Notes: generated by a model not told the origin, from the sequence alone. A stretch of 64,000 nucleotides of DNA from Neopestalotiopsis rosae (GCA_023078685.1 JALGAS010000006.1:4712001-4776000), one strand, 5' to 3'; shown: positions 11,601 through 24,422, counted from the first letter of the stretch. Numbers and translations are program-made.

Positions 11601-12000
11601 CTTTTTTCCTTGAACCCCCTACCAGAGCCCTGCAGCTAGACAATAACCTAGCAGATATAGCCGCCACACGAACACTCACTTTTCCTGTTACTGGCAACCA
11701 TCAGCTTGTTTAGCTGCATTAATGCAATCCAGTCGTTCACGGAGCCGTGTATGAATGAAGCGAGTGCCGTGGCGACCCCGAAGAGAACCGGTTCCGCTCC
11801 CCAGTTTCCCGGAAAAAATAATCAGACCAGCCGGGGCCAGACTTCCAGAAGAAATGGTCTCGACAATTGTCAAGACGCGCATCTCGTAGATCTTTCATTA
11901 GAGTCTTGATTTCACCGATGCCAAACCCGACAGACTGACTCAAACTTGCAGATGGCGTCGTTGTAAGTCGGGAGACTTTTCCCCTTCCTTACCTACTTCC
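8601..12000. other. Gene-poor region, no supported gene
   Basis: I see no open frame with a recognisable domain, signal peptide or phase-consistent exons on either strand. It contains a GGGCCCC/GGGGCCC inverted repeat at 11277-11319 and an 8-bp tandem repeat at 11565-11588. No tRNA, rRNA or transposon ends were recognised. Confidence 0.45.
11565..11588. repeat. 8-bp tandem repeat, unit CAGATTTT x3
   Basis: Three exact copies of CAGATTTT (11565-11572, 11573-11580, 11581-11588), followed by a partial CAG. Short microsatellite in noncoding DNA. Confidence 0.9.
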
Positions 12001-15000
12001 CCTCCCACACCGCTAACTGGCCGCCGCAACGGTCTTCATCGTCGCTGACGCCGGCAGTAAACTACATTTCTCCGCGATGCCGTCTTGTCGCAAGTCTGGC
12101 CATGTGCGTGACCGCGAAATTCCATCTCTTCCGCGAGTCTGTTTTCGCTGCCTAGGTTGCCTCGTGTTTTCTTAGTACACGGGAGCCTCTGAATCTCGGC
12201 CAAGCTCTGGCTATCGAAAGTTAACCGTAGACACTGAGGATGGTCGACACGGGCTAAATCTTATGAGGTCAATCTGTGATGAGATGTCTAAGATAAAAAT
12301 GTTAAGTAATTGGCTTGTGACGACAAGTGTCACCAACTCGATATATTTCCGATAATCGCTCAGCGCAACTTTGGCCGGGCATTGTGGATGGCGATTCCAG
12401 CTGGATTCGTGCCAAGTCCTCCCCCACTAATTGTGCGAGGTTTGTTCCCCGACTTCATATGGGCGGCTACTGCGACCACTTGATAGGGGGCCGACTGACC
12501 ATTCTCACCACTGAATCGCTCTTGTTAACATTGGCAAATAGCCTGCCAAGACTGCTTGCGCTCAATACTGATGGCAGCAGTCAGCTGTGAGCTATCAGCT
12601 GGGCCCGCCATGATTCAGTATTCGTGGCAACCTGTCTTGCTATCGCAAACACCATGCCACGCAACTCGACGATTTCGTGGAATCCACCGCGGGCCGCCAA
12701 TGTGGCTTCGGTTTTGGTCTGGAACGCGTAGAGTCTGGACAGGCGGTGGGTTTAGTGGATGACAGGTCGCCAAGTGATCTCAAATCAGATTCTGGCGGCC
12801 GAAGGATCTGTCATCATGGTGCCGGTCTGGGTTTTACGCCTCTTGCTTGTCTGCTCTGGCTGAGTGGCCAGGCGGCTGAAATGAGAGCATGGCCAGGAAC
12901 CGAATTAGTGGAGCAATTCTCTCTATACTTGAAACGCTGGCCGTTGAACGCGCCAAAAACTTTAATTCCTGTTCCCAGCGGTATTCCACTGCAGTGGATC
13001 ACTCTATAGTAGTACTGCTATTGCGCATTGCGACGACTTGTACGTACAACATTCTTGAAAATTACTACAGTACAGTACCTACCTTACCGACGAACCATTT
13101 GAACAAATCTCCGCTCACTATAATATTACTTTTATACTACTACTTGCTCGTGGGCAGCACTACCAACGCGGCCAAACCTGGCCCCTGAGTTCGGCTATTC
13201 TCATCCTCGCCAACCTCACTGCATTAGCACCGCGGCACGGAAGCACATTGAAAACCAGGAAAATGCTTCTCCACGTCACCTGGGTGCGTCACATTCGATA
13301 CCTGCATTCTGTCGGGTATAATTGATACTCAATTCCGCGTTCTGCAAATGCACCAGAACACAGCCGGCAGAAGAGTAGTATGGCTTTTGCCAAGCTTTCA
13401 GATTCTACGGAGTACTACTCTGCCAAGTGGGAACATGAATCGTGGTCCCGGATGCCGTGGACACTGGACAGCTTACATACACAGTAGTAGTACAGATGGA
13501 GAGCGAGCACAGACAACAGAGGCACACGGGCCTGGTTCATATGGAGCAATCCCGCGGTAGCCAGGGCTGACCAGGACCAGACTCTCGAATGACATTCCTG
13601 CGAGGCATTATCAATGCTACACTGCATCATCCCCGATATCCGCCTTTTTAAATTGCCAGTCATCATAGTGAGTTTGCCCGCTTCCACGATGGCCAAGTCT
13701 TGTTATTACACAGGAATCCTTCACCCCTCATAATCGTCGCTATACACACGCGGTGGTTTGCTTATTGAATACTCCAAGGTTACTCGTTTGTTGTTCCGGA
13801 CTCTGTTAACCGTATGACCAGTAATCTCGCTGTCCAAGTAGGACTACGGTCCCTGCCGCTCCAGTCTGTGCTCTGCATACAACAGCTGACTGTTCATGAT
13901 GCACAAGCCATGATTTCATTACAAGAGGCTGAACAATCTATTCTCGTTCTCGTCAGTCCATGTCCTACGCGTAGCTCATGCTGATTCTCGTGCAATCCAT
14001 CTCACTCTCCTACTCGTATTTGGCACATTGACTTAATTGCTGCTGAGTGACAGTGGCCTTGCTGCTTATATCGTCAGCATTGTCTGCAATAGTCATCATG
14101 TAAGATGATGCATTTATTAGCTAGCTTTACCAAAAGCGACCCGGCATAGGCTCACGAAGCAGCAGGGCCGTCACTACTCGCTCGCGCTCCACTGTCAACA
14201 TTCTGGGCCCATCGCTCCAAGTGACCCCTATAGTACACAGTAATACACAATCAATCGTCCAAGGGGCAAGCGCAAGTCCGTCGTCGCCGATATATTGCAT
14301 GTTCATTTATGGCTTGTCATTCTGCATATTGAATTACCGACGCTATTTAAATATTAATGGCCTTGTTGATTGGTCGTCTAGAGTTTCTTTTCCTCTACAT
14401 AGTATGCTTTCTCCAGCATTCGCCTTTTGATATTGCTTCTTAGCTTCGATTGTTTCATGGTGGGCTACACCAGCTTCTTCAACCTTGTAAAAGATCAGCC
14501 CGTGTTACAAAGATCTCCTATTTGCTGCTTTCAGCATTCCAAGGAGCTAAACACATCAGCTCGGGATCTGGCATGCACTTAGAAAAGCCACCTAATTATT
14601 CCTTGCTTTTTGACTGGCTGAATTCAAGAACATCTTTGACTTCCAAAACTTCCTATGGCTTCGTGCGTATTGTGCCATGCGACTTATTACGTTCTGTATT
14701 GCTAGCCGACTCGGATCTGATCCGATTGCTACAACATGAGTATTCATGAACTCAACATTACCCCACAAATTCGGTGAATTCTTTTTTTTTTCTTTGGAAA
14801 AAGGGGATTTTACTGTTCTGCTCTTTTCTGTCAACAGCTTTGAATGGAATCGAGCAGAACTGTGGTTTCTAGCTAGGAATATGTGCTCTGATTGCGGTCA
14901 AAAGACGATGTCCTCGTTGGGAACCAGCCTCCATGAGTCCGTTCTGTTTGATCCAGCGGGCGTCTGACATCCCAACGCCCCCAACACCATTGATCAGTCA

Positions 15001-15100
15001 CATCTGACCAATTGATCCAGCCTAACGATGTCAATTTGAGCGTTGCCTCATCGTACTGCATGCTTTGTCATTATATACGTGGTAGGGAAGCTTACCAGTG
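12001..15100. other. Gene-poor region, no supported gene
   Basis: Only short, mutually overlapping open frames. Several GTACTACT / AGTAGTAC-like triplet runs occur around 13004, 13409 and 13481. There is a T homopolymer at about 14780-14791. Nothing recognisable as coding or mobile. Confidence 0.4.
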
Positions 15101-17734
15101 TCTGAGACGCTCCTAGTGCTGTCATTCATCGGAAATGGTTGATGTCTTGGCCACAAGGTCTTCCCCATCTTGCTAGAAGTTTCCGAGGAGCAACTTCAAA
15201 GTCAGCTGTCATTTCCCATATTGCACGTGTTCATTTGCTGTTGACGCTTGTCCGAGACAAAGCAAAGCGCCACTTGAGCTTATTCGACTTATTGTCAGAG
15301 CATCATGCCAATTATGAGAGCAGTGTCCCAAGATGTGAGTTGGCTACCGTTACGTGGCTGTCTGAAAGGCAGGCTGCACAGCCTCCAGGGTCTTGCCGTT
15401 TGCCGAAGTGGTAGACTTGCTGGGCTATAGTCAAGCACGTGCAGCCTTGAGGTGGAGGGCTCTCACAGCATCGCCGGGCTGGAAGTCGTCACGCAAGCTC
15501 TGCGTTCGTATATGCAATATTCACGGGACTATATGATGGAGAACTTGGCGTGTAAGTGTGTTTCCCCAAACTGCCACCGGCGACTGTGGCTTAAGTATCA
15601 CATGTTTAGTATTCTGGTCGTGATTAAACCCTAGATTCATCGGCTCTAATCAAGTATTTCTATTTTAATAACGTACTATATGTAGCATTAGAAGTCCGGC
15701 ACGACCCCGCATTTCTCGGATACCTGCTGTCATGGACGTTTGACAGCTTGTCAGATGATGAGACAAGCTTCTCCGCATATATTGTCGCAGGAGGAATAGG
15801 TAGGACTGCATTAGAGACGCATCCGTATCTGCCAACGCGGACTGAAACCTCTGACAGAGCTGGAATCATTTCTTCGGCCGGCCGTAGTACACTGACTGTG
15901 GCGCGTTGAACAATGGTGGCCTTGGCATATATACACTTTCAGCTATACCACAAACACGCATGCATCATTTCTACACACGCGGCCGCCTATGGCAATGTCA
16001 ACAATGATTTCTTCATTGATAGCCGGCGCTTTCCAGGGATGTCAGCATTGTTTCGTTCAACTGCCACGGGAGGCTTATCCAGTTCACGTCGTTGTTGAAA
16101 AGCACTTTTGATAGTAAGATGCTAAATAGCCACCTAGAGAATAATGTACTCCTATTCACTTTGGAATATAGTCAAGTTGCGTGTACCTCTTGGGACGACG
16201 ATTGGTGGAATGCGAGATCCGCAAAATTTATGGTAAGCGAGACACTAACCCACTTTCAGGGAATCAAGAATCTCCTCTTTTGTCGCCACTTGCATGTCGG
16301 CCGCTGTCAACGCGACGGCATGATCCTCGGGCTAAAGATGAGGCTCCATAGGTCCAATCCTCCCGTCTAGTGTATATGTATCTACGTGCATCGGATGAGA
16401 TCAGACAGGAATAGGTCGGAATTATACGTCACGGACCATTATAACCTTTGCCTTTCACAATTGGGATTGAAACCCTGATCGACCCCATTTACATAAACGC
16501 ATCACATGGTATGCGACCGCCCTGTCTGCCTTGCACAACTATGGAGTAGATTCAGTCAATTTGGGCCCATGCTGCGATGACAGAACCAGATGAGTTGCTT
16601 ATTTCGTAGTCTCTTAGGACCTGTGAGCCGAGCTTGCGTTCCAACTAATTTCAGCCGGCTCCATGAGCCCGTTGGGCGATCCAAGTGCAAGTAAGGTAGA
16701 GCATAGCTATAGCTGCGACTGGCGAGCGCCTCGTTCGCAGGGCCGCTCTCAGAGTCGACCACGCTTGATGTTGATTACGGTACGTACTTTATGCTTGTCC
16801 AACAAGTCAAATATTCTATTCCATTGTCTCTCGGGCATCAGTGACGGCGGTTGATATGGATCTCGATTTTCGAAGGAGGGGAAAAACTTCGAGAAAACAG
16901 TCTCGATCTCAGGGGAATTGAAGACGCGAGACTGCCAAATAGCGGCGGACATTCGACTCGGCCCGCCCTGAATGATTTTTACGAGAATGTGGTATTCGGC
17001 TGTAATCAGTGCCGAATTGGGCAGGCATCCACCGAAAGGATGATGTGTTGTGGTTGGCACGGCTATATTGTCGTGTATTGGTGAGGTTAGTCTATCGGCG
17101 TCTCATATGGCGAGCAGCAGCAGCCAGACCTCCTTTCATAGGCGATCTGAACCATTGTTGTCCGCTATCACACAATTATCAGTGACGGTTGGATCTCATC
17201 GATGCAAGAATACCACTCGTGGATCGCTCAAACACACAGCAAATTTCTCCCAAGAGTATGTTCAAAGGCTTGCATGGCGTAATCTCTACTCCACAACTGT
17301 TTGCTAGAGGCTAGCGCTATATCGCAGTGAAGCTGTGTAATTCGTGTTGTTTGCAGGCCGATTAATCATCAGTCAGGCTTTATGGTGAAAATTCAGTGTA
17401 ATTTGCAGCTGTGGAGTATCAGAAAGATGCAGCTCTGCTGACTACATAGAGAGCCTCACGTGGACACTCCCTATTGGAATGACATGGTATCTATCTATAC
17501 GAGTAACACCACCATCGAATGGCAAGACGCACAATGTGACGGATTCGATGAGCTGTCATCCATTGGCTCATAGCGAGCACGATTGGTCTCGAGCCAGAAA
17601 TCTCCAGACGTCCACTTCAATTCCCTTGAACTCGCTACAACAATGGCGCGATGCCAAGACGATCTCGGACGGAGTAAAAGCCACAGTCATCAATGTGTTT
17701 GTCAATATGGTCAGATCAAGTAGACTATCCAAAG
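15101..17734. other. Gene-poor region with possible decayed coding fragments
   Basis: No intact gene. A plus-strand stretch at 15684-15870 reads with coding-like composition (for example EVRHDPAFLGYLLSWTFDS) but has no convincing start or joined exons. A minus-strand frame at 16749-17060 (103 codons) is similar in quality. I could not assign either to a family. The right end is the promoter of the GH115 gene. Confidence 0.3.
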
Positions 17735-17742
17735 TATATAAG
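17735..17742 (+). promoter_or_regulatory. TATA box of the GH115 gene
   Basis: TATATAAG about 95 bp before the GH115 start codon. Confidence 0.5.
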
Positions 17743-17835
17743 GATATGAATGATAGAGACCCCAAGAATCGACATGAATCTTGACTTACTTATCCATGGT
17801 CTGTTTTCATTCATCGATCGTGACCAATTTCAATC

Positions 17836-20800
17836 ATGCAGTTTCAGTGTGCAATCATTCTAGCACTACTGGCAATTGGCCAGCCGGCCGTTGCCCAATT
17901 CATCACGGAGAAGTATTCTCCAGGATACATGTACCTGGCAACTTCTAATAGACCCGGAGTCAATGTCCTCGTCTCAGAAAACGAATACGAGGGCGTGACA
18001 CGCGCTGCTGGGGATCTCGCTCTGGACTTTGGCCGTGTCCTTGAAGTCAATGGAACTGTACAAAATGATACAACTGCTGTTATTGCCGAAGACTCTGGTG
18101 TTGTTATAGTAGGCACCATTGGAAACTCCAGCATCATCGACGAACTTGTCAAATCTGGCAAAATAGATGTCTCCGTGGTTCAAGGCAAGGTAAGCTTGAT
18201 CTTCTTCGCTCGGCCCGTATCTTGCATTTCTCAGAGCATGAGAGGAGAGTTATTCACCATGCACAAGGCTAAATTTTCCTATTTACGCAGTGGGAGTCCT
18301 ACATTCAGCAAGTGGTGCTAGAACCTGTCGAGGGTATCAAAGAAGCTCTGATCGTTGCTGGCAGCGACAAACGCGGTACCATCTACGGCATTTATGCCAT
18401 CTCTGAGAATATTGGTGTCTCTCCATGGTACTGGTGGGCCAATGTGCCAAGTAAAACAAGAGAAGGGGCATACGTGCGTCGCGATCCGGGTATTATCCAG
18501 GGTCCACCGTCTGTCAAGTACCGCGGAGTCTTCATCAACGACGAAGGAGAATTGATTTCGTGGGCAAAGGGTAAATTTGCTCAAGCAGCTTCCGGCGGTT
18601 ATTTCACGGGAGATTTCTACAAGCCTATCTTTGAGCTTTTACTCCGCCTCAAAGCCAATTATTTATGGCCCGGAATGAAACAAAACGAAGCATTTTACGA
18701 AGATGATCCTGGTAGAGGCAATGGTGCCATTGCTGACAGTTATGGAATTTTCATGGGCACCAGCCATCACGAACCTTCCGCCCGAGCTTACTACGAACAA
18801 AAGAATGGAGAGCTTGATGGAGCCTGGGATTGGAGCACAAATGAAGCCAACGTGAGCCAGTTCATGGACTATGGCATCAATCGCGCGAAGGACTGGGATA
18901 CTATCTACACCATGGGTATGCGCGGAGACGGAGACAGAGTTTCGCCAACCCTGACCGCTCCCGAGCTCGAAGTGATTATCCAAAAACAGCAAGACATGAT
19001 CCAAAACCATACTGGGAGATTGGAAGAGATTCCGCAAGTATGGGTATTGTACAAGGTAACCCATTTCTAGTGCCATTCCTAATTCCTAGAAGCTGATTTG
19101 TTAATGTGTATTGTGTAGGAAGTTGGGATGTATTGGCAAGCTGGGATGAACGTTTCAGATTTGGTCACCTTGATGTGGACCGACGATAACTACGGCAACT
19201 TACTTCGTGTACCTCTTGCAAATGAGACGTCGCGTCGCGGTGGACATGGCATATACTACCATTTCGGCTATGTTGGGGACCCCAGAAGCTACGTCTGGAT
19301 GAACACGAACCAACTTGTCAAAACATGGGAACAGATGCACTATGCCTTTGAGCGTGGAGTCAAGCAGATATGGATTGCCAAAATACAGGATCTGAAGCCA
19401 TATGTGAGTTTAGAGCTTCCTCTTATTGAGAACACCAATGGAATTACCGCTCAGTTCCACTGACATTGTGGTCAAATGTATTCAGGAGGTTCCCATGAAC
19501 TTTTTCCTCGACATGGCCTACGACATGTCATCTTTCACGACCGCGAACTCCACAACAGAGTGGTACGAACGTTGGGCGACTCGGGAATTTGGTAGCGCTG
19601 CTGCCAAAGCCACAACACAAATTTACACTGAATTTGGACGTTTGGCCTACAGACGCAAGTGGGAAATGATCTCACTGAGCTTTCCATTTAGTACAACAAA
19701 TTACGACGAGGCGTCTGGCGTGCTAGAAGAATGGGACGACCTGGCAGATCTAGCTCAACAGGCCTATGATTCTCTGCCAGCCACGGCCAAGGACGCTTAC
19801 CTTGAACTCGTCATCACCCCCGTGTTGGCTGGGCGAGCCTTTACACAATTCTTCATTTACCAGGCGTTTGCGCAACTCTACCAGACGCAAAGTCGTACAA
19901 GCACCAACAACATGGCTACCAAGGCGGTGGCCTCCTTTGATGGGGACAAGGCAGTCCGCGACACTTACGACGCCCTTTGGGATGGGAAGTTTGCCGGTTT
20001 CATGGGTGCACCGCATTATGTGTACCCGCCTCATGAGTATCCACCGAGCGGCGACAAGATGCCGTCTTTGAAATATATCAACGACTCAAGCACCAATGGG
20101 AATGATTCTTATTTTCTAGGACTTGCCATACAAGGTACCGCCAATGCTGCATCCTTCGGAGACACAATTACACTACGCTCCGTGGATCCATATATGCCCC
20201 CATCTGAGCAACGGTGGCTGGAAGTGTATACCAAGATCAATGGCACTTTCACCTACAACCTCAAGTCGAATGTCTCCTATGTCAGTGTCTCGAATCCCAG
20301 TGGTGAGCTCCAGGCTCCAGGCAACCTATCAGACATTCGCAGTATTATCACTGTAGACTGGGAAGAAGCACCGCAAGGTTTAAGCTGGGCGGCCATCCAG
20401 TTGACTGGAAATGGAACCGAGTCAGCATCTCCTGCTATTATGGCCGTCTTACCAGTCAACAAGACCACGACCCCTTCATCCTTCCATGGATTTGTTGAGT
20501 CCAATGGGGCTGTTTCTATGGAGGCCGCAGATTTTGCGTCAGCGGAAAGCAAGAACGGCGTGAGTTATGTGGAACTGCCTGATTATGGGCGCACTGCTTC
20601 TGGCGTCAAACTCTGGCCAGTCACTGCCGCATCACAAGAGCCATCGAGTGGACCCAAGCTCACTTACAAGACATATACCTTCACTAATACCACCAAAGCA
20701 AAATTGTCATTTGTATTCGGCGCGACTCTCAACCTGGACCCGCTACGGCCTTTGAAGTTTGCCTATGCACTAGACTCTGATGCTGCCGTAACGAAACAAA

Positions 20801-21021
20801 TAATTGGAAATTACAGTGGCGGCTCTACTCCTGATGGGTGGTCTTCAGCTGTCATAGCGAACTCATATTCAGCAACGGAAGATATCGCCTTGTCAGCAGG
20901 GGAGCACACATTGAATCTGTATCTGTTAGAACCTGGCGTGATTGTGCAGAAGATTTGGTTTGATCTGGGCGGGAAGCTTGCGAGCTATCTGGGTCCTCCG
21001 GCGAGTTTTAGAACTGCTTAA
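17836..21021 (+). CDS. Secreted GH115 xylan alpha-1,2-glucuronidase
   Basis: Model join(17836..18189, 18291..19055, 19119..19403, 19486..21021), 979 residues, normal for the family. A signal peptide (MQFQCAIILALLAIGQPAVA) targets it outside the cell. GH115 enzymes remove glucuronic acid or 4-O-methylglucuronic acid side groups from polymeric xylan. Recognisable family stretches: GTIYGIYAISE and GVSPWYWWANVP (about residues 155-180), KYRGVFINDE, LKANYLWPGM, MGTSHHEP, YTMGMRGDGD, VTLMWTDDNYGN and NFFLDMAYD, followed by the C-terminal GH115 beta-rich domain (about residue 640 to the end) ending at GVIVQKIWFDLGG. All three introns (101, 63 and 82 nt) begin GT and end AG, and joining them restores the family sequence (VLYK-EVGMYW; DLKPY-EVPMN). 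The gene looks intact and stands alone, without other xylanase genes in view. Confidence 0.93.
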
Positions 21022-21298
21022 GTAATGTCACATACGAAGTCGTCGGTCTCTTGAATAGGCTTTCTCCCCCTTCCTTGTTTTCGTGCGTGTTGTCCAACTG
21101 GCTCCCTGCAAGAGGATATAATCAAGAAAATCTTGTCACTCGCTTAGGAGGCTAGAATCTAGAGCACTCCTTATACGGAAAGGATTGAATATAGAACTGG
21201 CATTCACTGCTCTATGTACATACACAGACGCCGACAACTAGCATCTTGATTCCAGAACACCCCTCAGAAAGTTCAAATCCTCGTGCGACAGACAAAAT

Positions 21299-22165
21299 CT
21301 ATGAAGCCGGGGCAGACTGGGCTGATGGTGGCTCAACAGACTTGCCGAAAGGCTTCTGGCCGGGGTCTCTGAGGATGGGATAGTGGGCGTAGATTTGCTT
21401 GGAACGCAGGTGCACGGGTATCCCCTGAGCATCTGGGAGCTGCTTCTCGAGTTTCTGGGTAAATTGTCAGAACATCTGCTACCACACATGCGGGGCGTAT
21501 ATGAGAACCTACCAAATTGTCAAACACACATTGGTTCAGCTTCCACTCGGGCTTGCGGCATTGCCAGAGTTGCTGGTTGTTGTCCTCGAGGCATTGCCAG
21601 TGTTTCCGGAATTCCTCAAGGCAGTGCTTGTTGATGTCTTCGACCCTGTACAATGTAACGTGTCAGCTTATTATCTAGCCAACGTCTTGATCCATTGTCT
21701 CTCAGTCTCCATCCAAGTAGACGACTCTCCGGGCGGTCGAGGATCAAGCCCACGGCCTGCCTAATCCATGAAATTATCGCGCAAGATATATCACATACAC
21801 ACTAGCAGCACATCTTGTGACTCTTCGGCCCTCCTTCAAGCATTCAAACTCGCCCTTGCCAGGGTTCTCGGTCTTGCATTGCATGAAATCATCGTTGTAA
21901 GGACGGCATCGGGCGCCAATGAAGAAGGAAGCCGACAACAGAGGCGCAGAGGTGGCGCCAACCTCCTTGACTTTGGGGATGTCCTCAGGCAGGGGGGTCG
22001 TATCGACCAGAACTTGCTGGTTGAAGCTGTCGCAATAATGTTAGCTCGACGGTTTGACAATATCGAGGACTGACCTCCCATGGCGCCTCAACAAGATTTG
22101 GGCACCCAATTGATCGGTGGTTCTCAAGGTATTGTGGGTACATACATTGGCTTCCTGGCGGCCAT
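21299..22165 (-). CDS. NADH:ubiquinone oxidoreductase 20.8 kDa subunit (NDUFA8/PGIV)
   Basis: Model complement(join(21299..21454, 21513..21645, 21799..22026, 22146..22165)), 178 residues. Accessory subunit of mitochondrial complex I on the intermembrane-space side, called NUO-20.8 in Neurospora and NDUFA8 in animals. The first exon is only 20 nt (MAARKP plus two bases). The protein shows four perfect Cys-X9-Cys motifs: CRPYNDDFMQC, CLKEGRRVTRC, CLEEFRKHWQC and CRKPEWKLNQC, the twin-CX9C pattern used for oxidative import through Mia40. The DTTPLP segment near the N-terminus and KLEKQLPD near the C-terminus match my memory of the fungal protein. All three junctions keep phase. It is divergent from the NUP54-like gene with a 597-bp shared upstream region. 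Confidence 0.93.
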
Positions 22166-22762
22166 GGCTGTGGTGTTGATGGCCTTGTCGGTAGTGGTGC
22201 GTTCACTTGGGAAGCTCCCGGGATGATGTTCACGAACTTGAGCCGTCGAGGTTGATTAATTGAAGTTGTTGATTGGACGCAGCCTTGGTGTGGCTGGTAT
22301 GAGCATCCAGCGATTTGGGAGGACTGCACAGCACCGAGATTTGGGGGGCTTGATTTGGCGAGTGTGGCGGTGCAGTGTCGCCTAAAAGAGAGCGCGACAA
22401 AGACCAAGCTACCAAGCAACACCCCAAACCACGCTAGTGACAAGGACGCAAAGGTTGCCAGGCTCAAAGCTGAGCTCGGTCCAATTAAGTCCAAAAGTCA
22501 ACATTGGAAAGCTTCATTCCGAAAAAAAGGAAGAGGTACCATTGCAGCCCAGCGCGGATTCAAGAAAACACTAGGTTTATCAACACTTAATACGCCAAAC
22601 AGCAAAGGCAATACCGAGCATTTAAGGAAGAGCATAGACTCTTTCTGCACAACAATATTCTCGTCGCTTCCTGACCTCGGCGCGTTTGCCAAACGATCCA
22701 GCTGGATTGAAATCCGACGTCCGTTTGGCGCCTTCTTACACATTGCTGTGCATATCGCCATC
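22166..22762. promoter_or_regulatory. Shared upstream region of NDUFA8 and NUP54-like genes
   Basis: 597 bp between two divergent start codons. The plus-strand frame of the nucleoporin stays open upstream to about 22355 without looking like the family, so I treat it as leader. No clear TATA box was seen. Confidence 0.45.
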
Positions 22763-23917
22763 ATGTCGCTCTTCGGATCGTTACAGACGACGACTACGTC
22801 GAACCCCTCCAATCCGTTCGGCGGTTCCCTCGCACAACCACAGCAGAACCAGAATCCACAGCAGTCGACATTCGGCACCAGCACCCTGTTCAACCAGTCG
22901 CAAGCACCGCAGCAACAGCAGCAACAACAACCACAACAGCCGCAGCAGCAGGCCTTTGGCTCTTCGATATTGAACATCAGCCAGAACCAGCAAAGACCGA
23001 AACTATGGGAACCGGGCCAAGATTCGCCTAGTACGTTATGCTGAGCTCAAGAATGTCTACTATCCCACTTTGCGTATGCTGACGCCTTGATTCCAGATCA
23101 GAAGCCCGTTGACCAGCAAATGGCTGACATTCACGACAAGTGGAACCCTACCACTTCAAACACTGTGTTCAAGACTTACTTCTACAACAAAGTCGATCCC
23201 TCCCATGTGCCATTCTACGCCCCTTCGCAGCGAGAAACCCAGGACGAATGGGACCAGGCTGTTCGCGAAAAGCCCGGCCCGGGGTTTATTCCTGCTTTCG
23301 CGACTGGCTTCAAGGGAATTGGAGAGCGACTGCTCATGCAAAAGGCCGTGCTGGCACAGTTCAATGCTCGCCTGCACGAGATCAACAGCAATCTAGATGC
23401 CATCTTATCCAAACACGATCTCGAGACCAACGTTCGCGCTGTCAATGCGCGACGAAGACACGTCGTTATGCGGCAACGATGTTTGGCCCTTGCCAGCAAG
23501 GTACAAGTGCTTCGGAACCGTGGATACGCCATGAGCACCGACGAGGATGAGCTCAAGTCAAAGCTGGAGCAGCTGGACCGCGGCATGGCAGACCCTGCCC
23601 TCAGTGCTAGAACAGAAGAACTCTGGAGTCGTCTGATTTTGCTGCGCGGCCATGCTGACACACTGCGCAATGAGATCAACGCAAGAGGAGGTGATAATGG
23701 AGAGGATATTCCTGAGGAGGCCGAACAAAAGGCAAAAAAGGTTAGCTATCCTGACTGTTTGTTCCCTCGGGCCCTAGCCGTACTAACATCTTTCTAGCTA
23801 CTTGAATATTACGACCAGCAGCTGCAGGAGCTCAAAAAGACGGTGGACAGAGTCAAGGAAGATTACGAGGAATGGGAGAAGGAGCATAATCCTGATTCCA
23901 AGATTGCCAAGAGCTGA
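22763..23917 (+). CDS. NUP57: FG-nucleoporin, Nup54/Nup57 family
   Basis: Model join(22763..23030, 23097..23740, 23798..23917), 343 residues. Component of the Nup62-type channel complex at the centre of the nuclear pore, which forms the FG barrier and binds transport receptors. The N-terminus holds sparse FG motifs (SLFGS, NPFGGS, STFGT, AFGS) and a Gln-rich tract. From about residue 95 comes the Nup54 domain (TYFYNKVDPS, EWDQAVREKPGPGF, ATGFKGIGERL) and then long helices for coiled-coil assembly, ending at HNPDSKIAKS. I chose the ATG immediately before SLFGS, because the in-frame upstream codons do not resemble the family. The second intron carries a perfect TACTAAC branch point. Yeast calls the homologue Nup57, animals Nup54. 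Confidence 0.92.
22910..22951 (+). repeat. CAG/CAA tract encoding poly-Gln
   Basis: Fourteen codons, twelve of them CAG or CAA and two CCG/CCA proline codons, inside the nucleoporin N-terminal FG region. Likely length-variable between strains. Confidence 0.85.
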
Positions 23918-24422
23918 GAATGTGTTCAGAGGTAAATGGCAGTAATACTGGACAGCTTGAAGGATTGATAGTTCGCACCCCAGCTGTTTTCTGGTGCTAC
24001 CACGACCGCTTCTACCATGATACCCAATGTAACGGGCTGCTTGGTCGGCAGAAGCAACAGGTTGGGTACCAAGTTAGTATAGTTGCACATTGGAATGTGC
24101 AAACTTACCCAAGCTTGCCACTCTGTAGAGTCACGTCGACATCGATGCTAGCAAACAGGAGCCATCAAAACATAATACTTTAGATTATGAACAGAGAAGA
24201 GGCTGGAACAACAACTTCCCGTGTGACTATATCGATGCTATGACGGTGCGAATTTGAAAGCATCATTTCCATGCACGAATATACAGGTATTGTACAACTG
24301 CGTGCCCGCAGCCTTCCCGTCTCCCTAAGAACACCAATTGGCGTCACACATCTCATGCGACTGTCGGGTAGTTTCGAATCTATTGTACATATCGTCGTAG
24401 GGTGCAAAACCTTTCTCGTCGA
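23918..24422. other. Intergenic, convergent 3' ends
   Basis: 505 bp between the stop codons of the nucleoporin (plus) and TOM5 (minus). No further gene seen. Confidence 0.5.

Noticed and set aside
22355..22762. In-frame upstream extension of the nucleoporin by about 136 codons
   Set aside because: The extension does not resemble Nup54/57, whereas MSLFGSLQ at 22763 is a natural FG-nucleoporin start.
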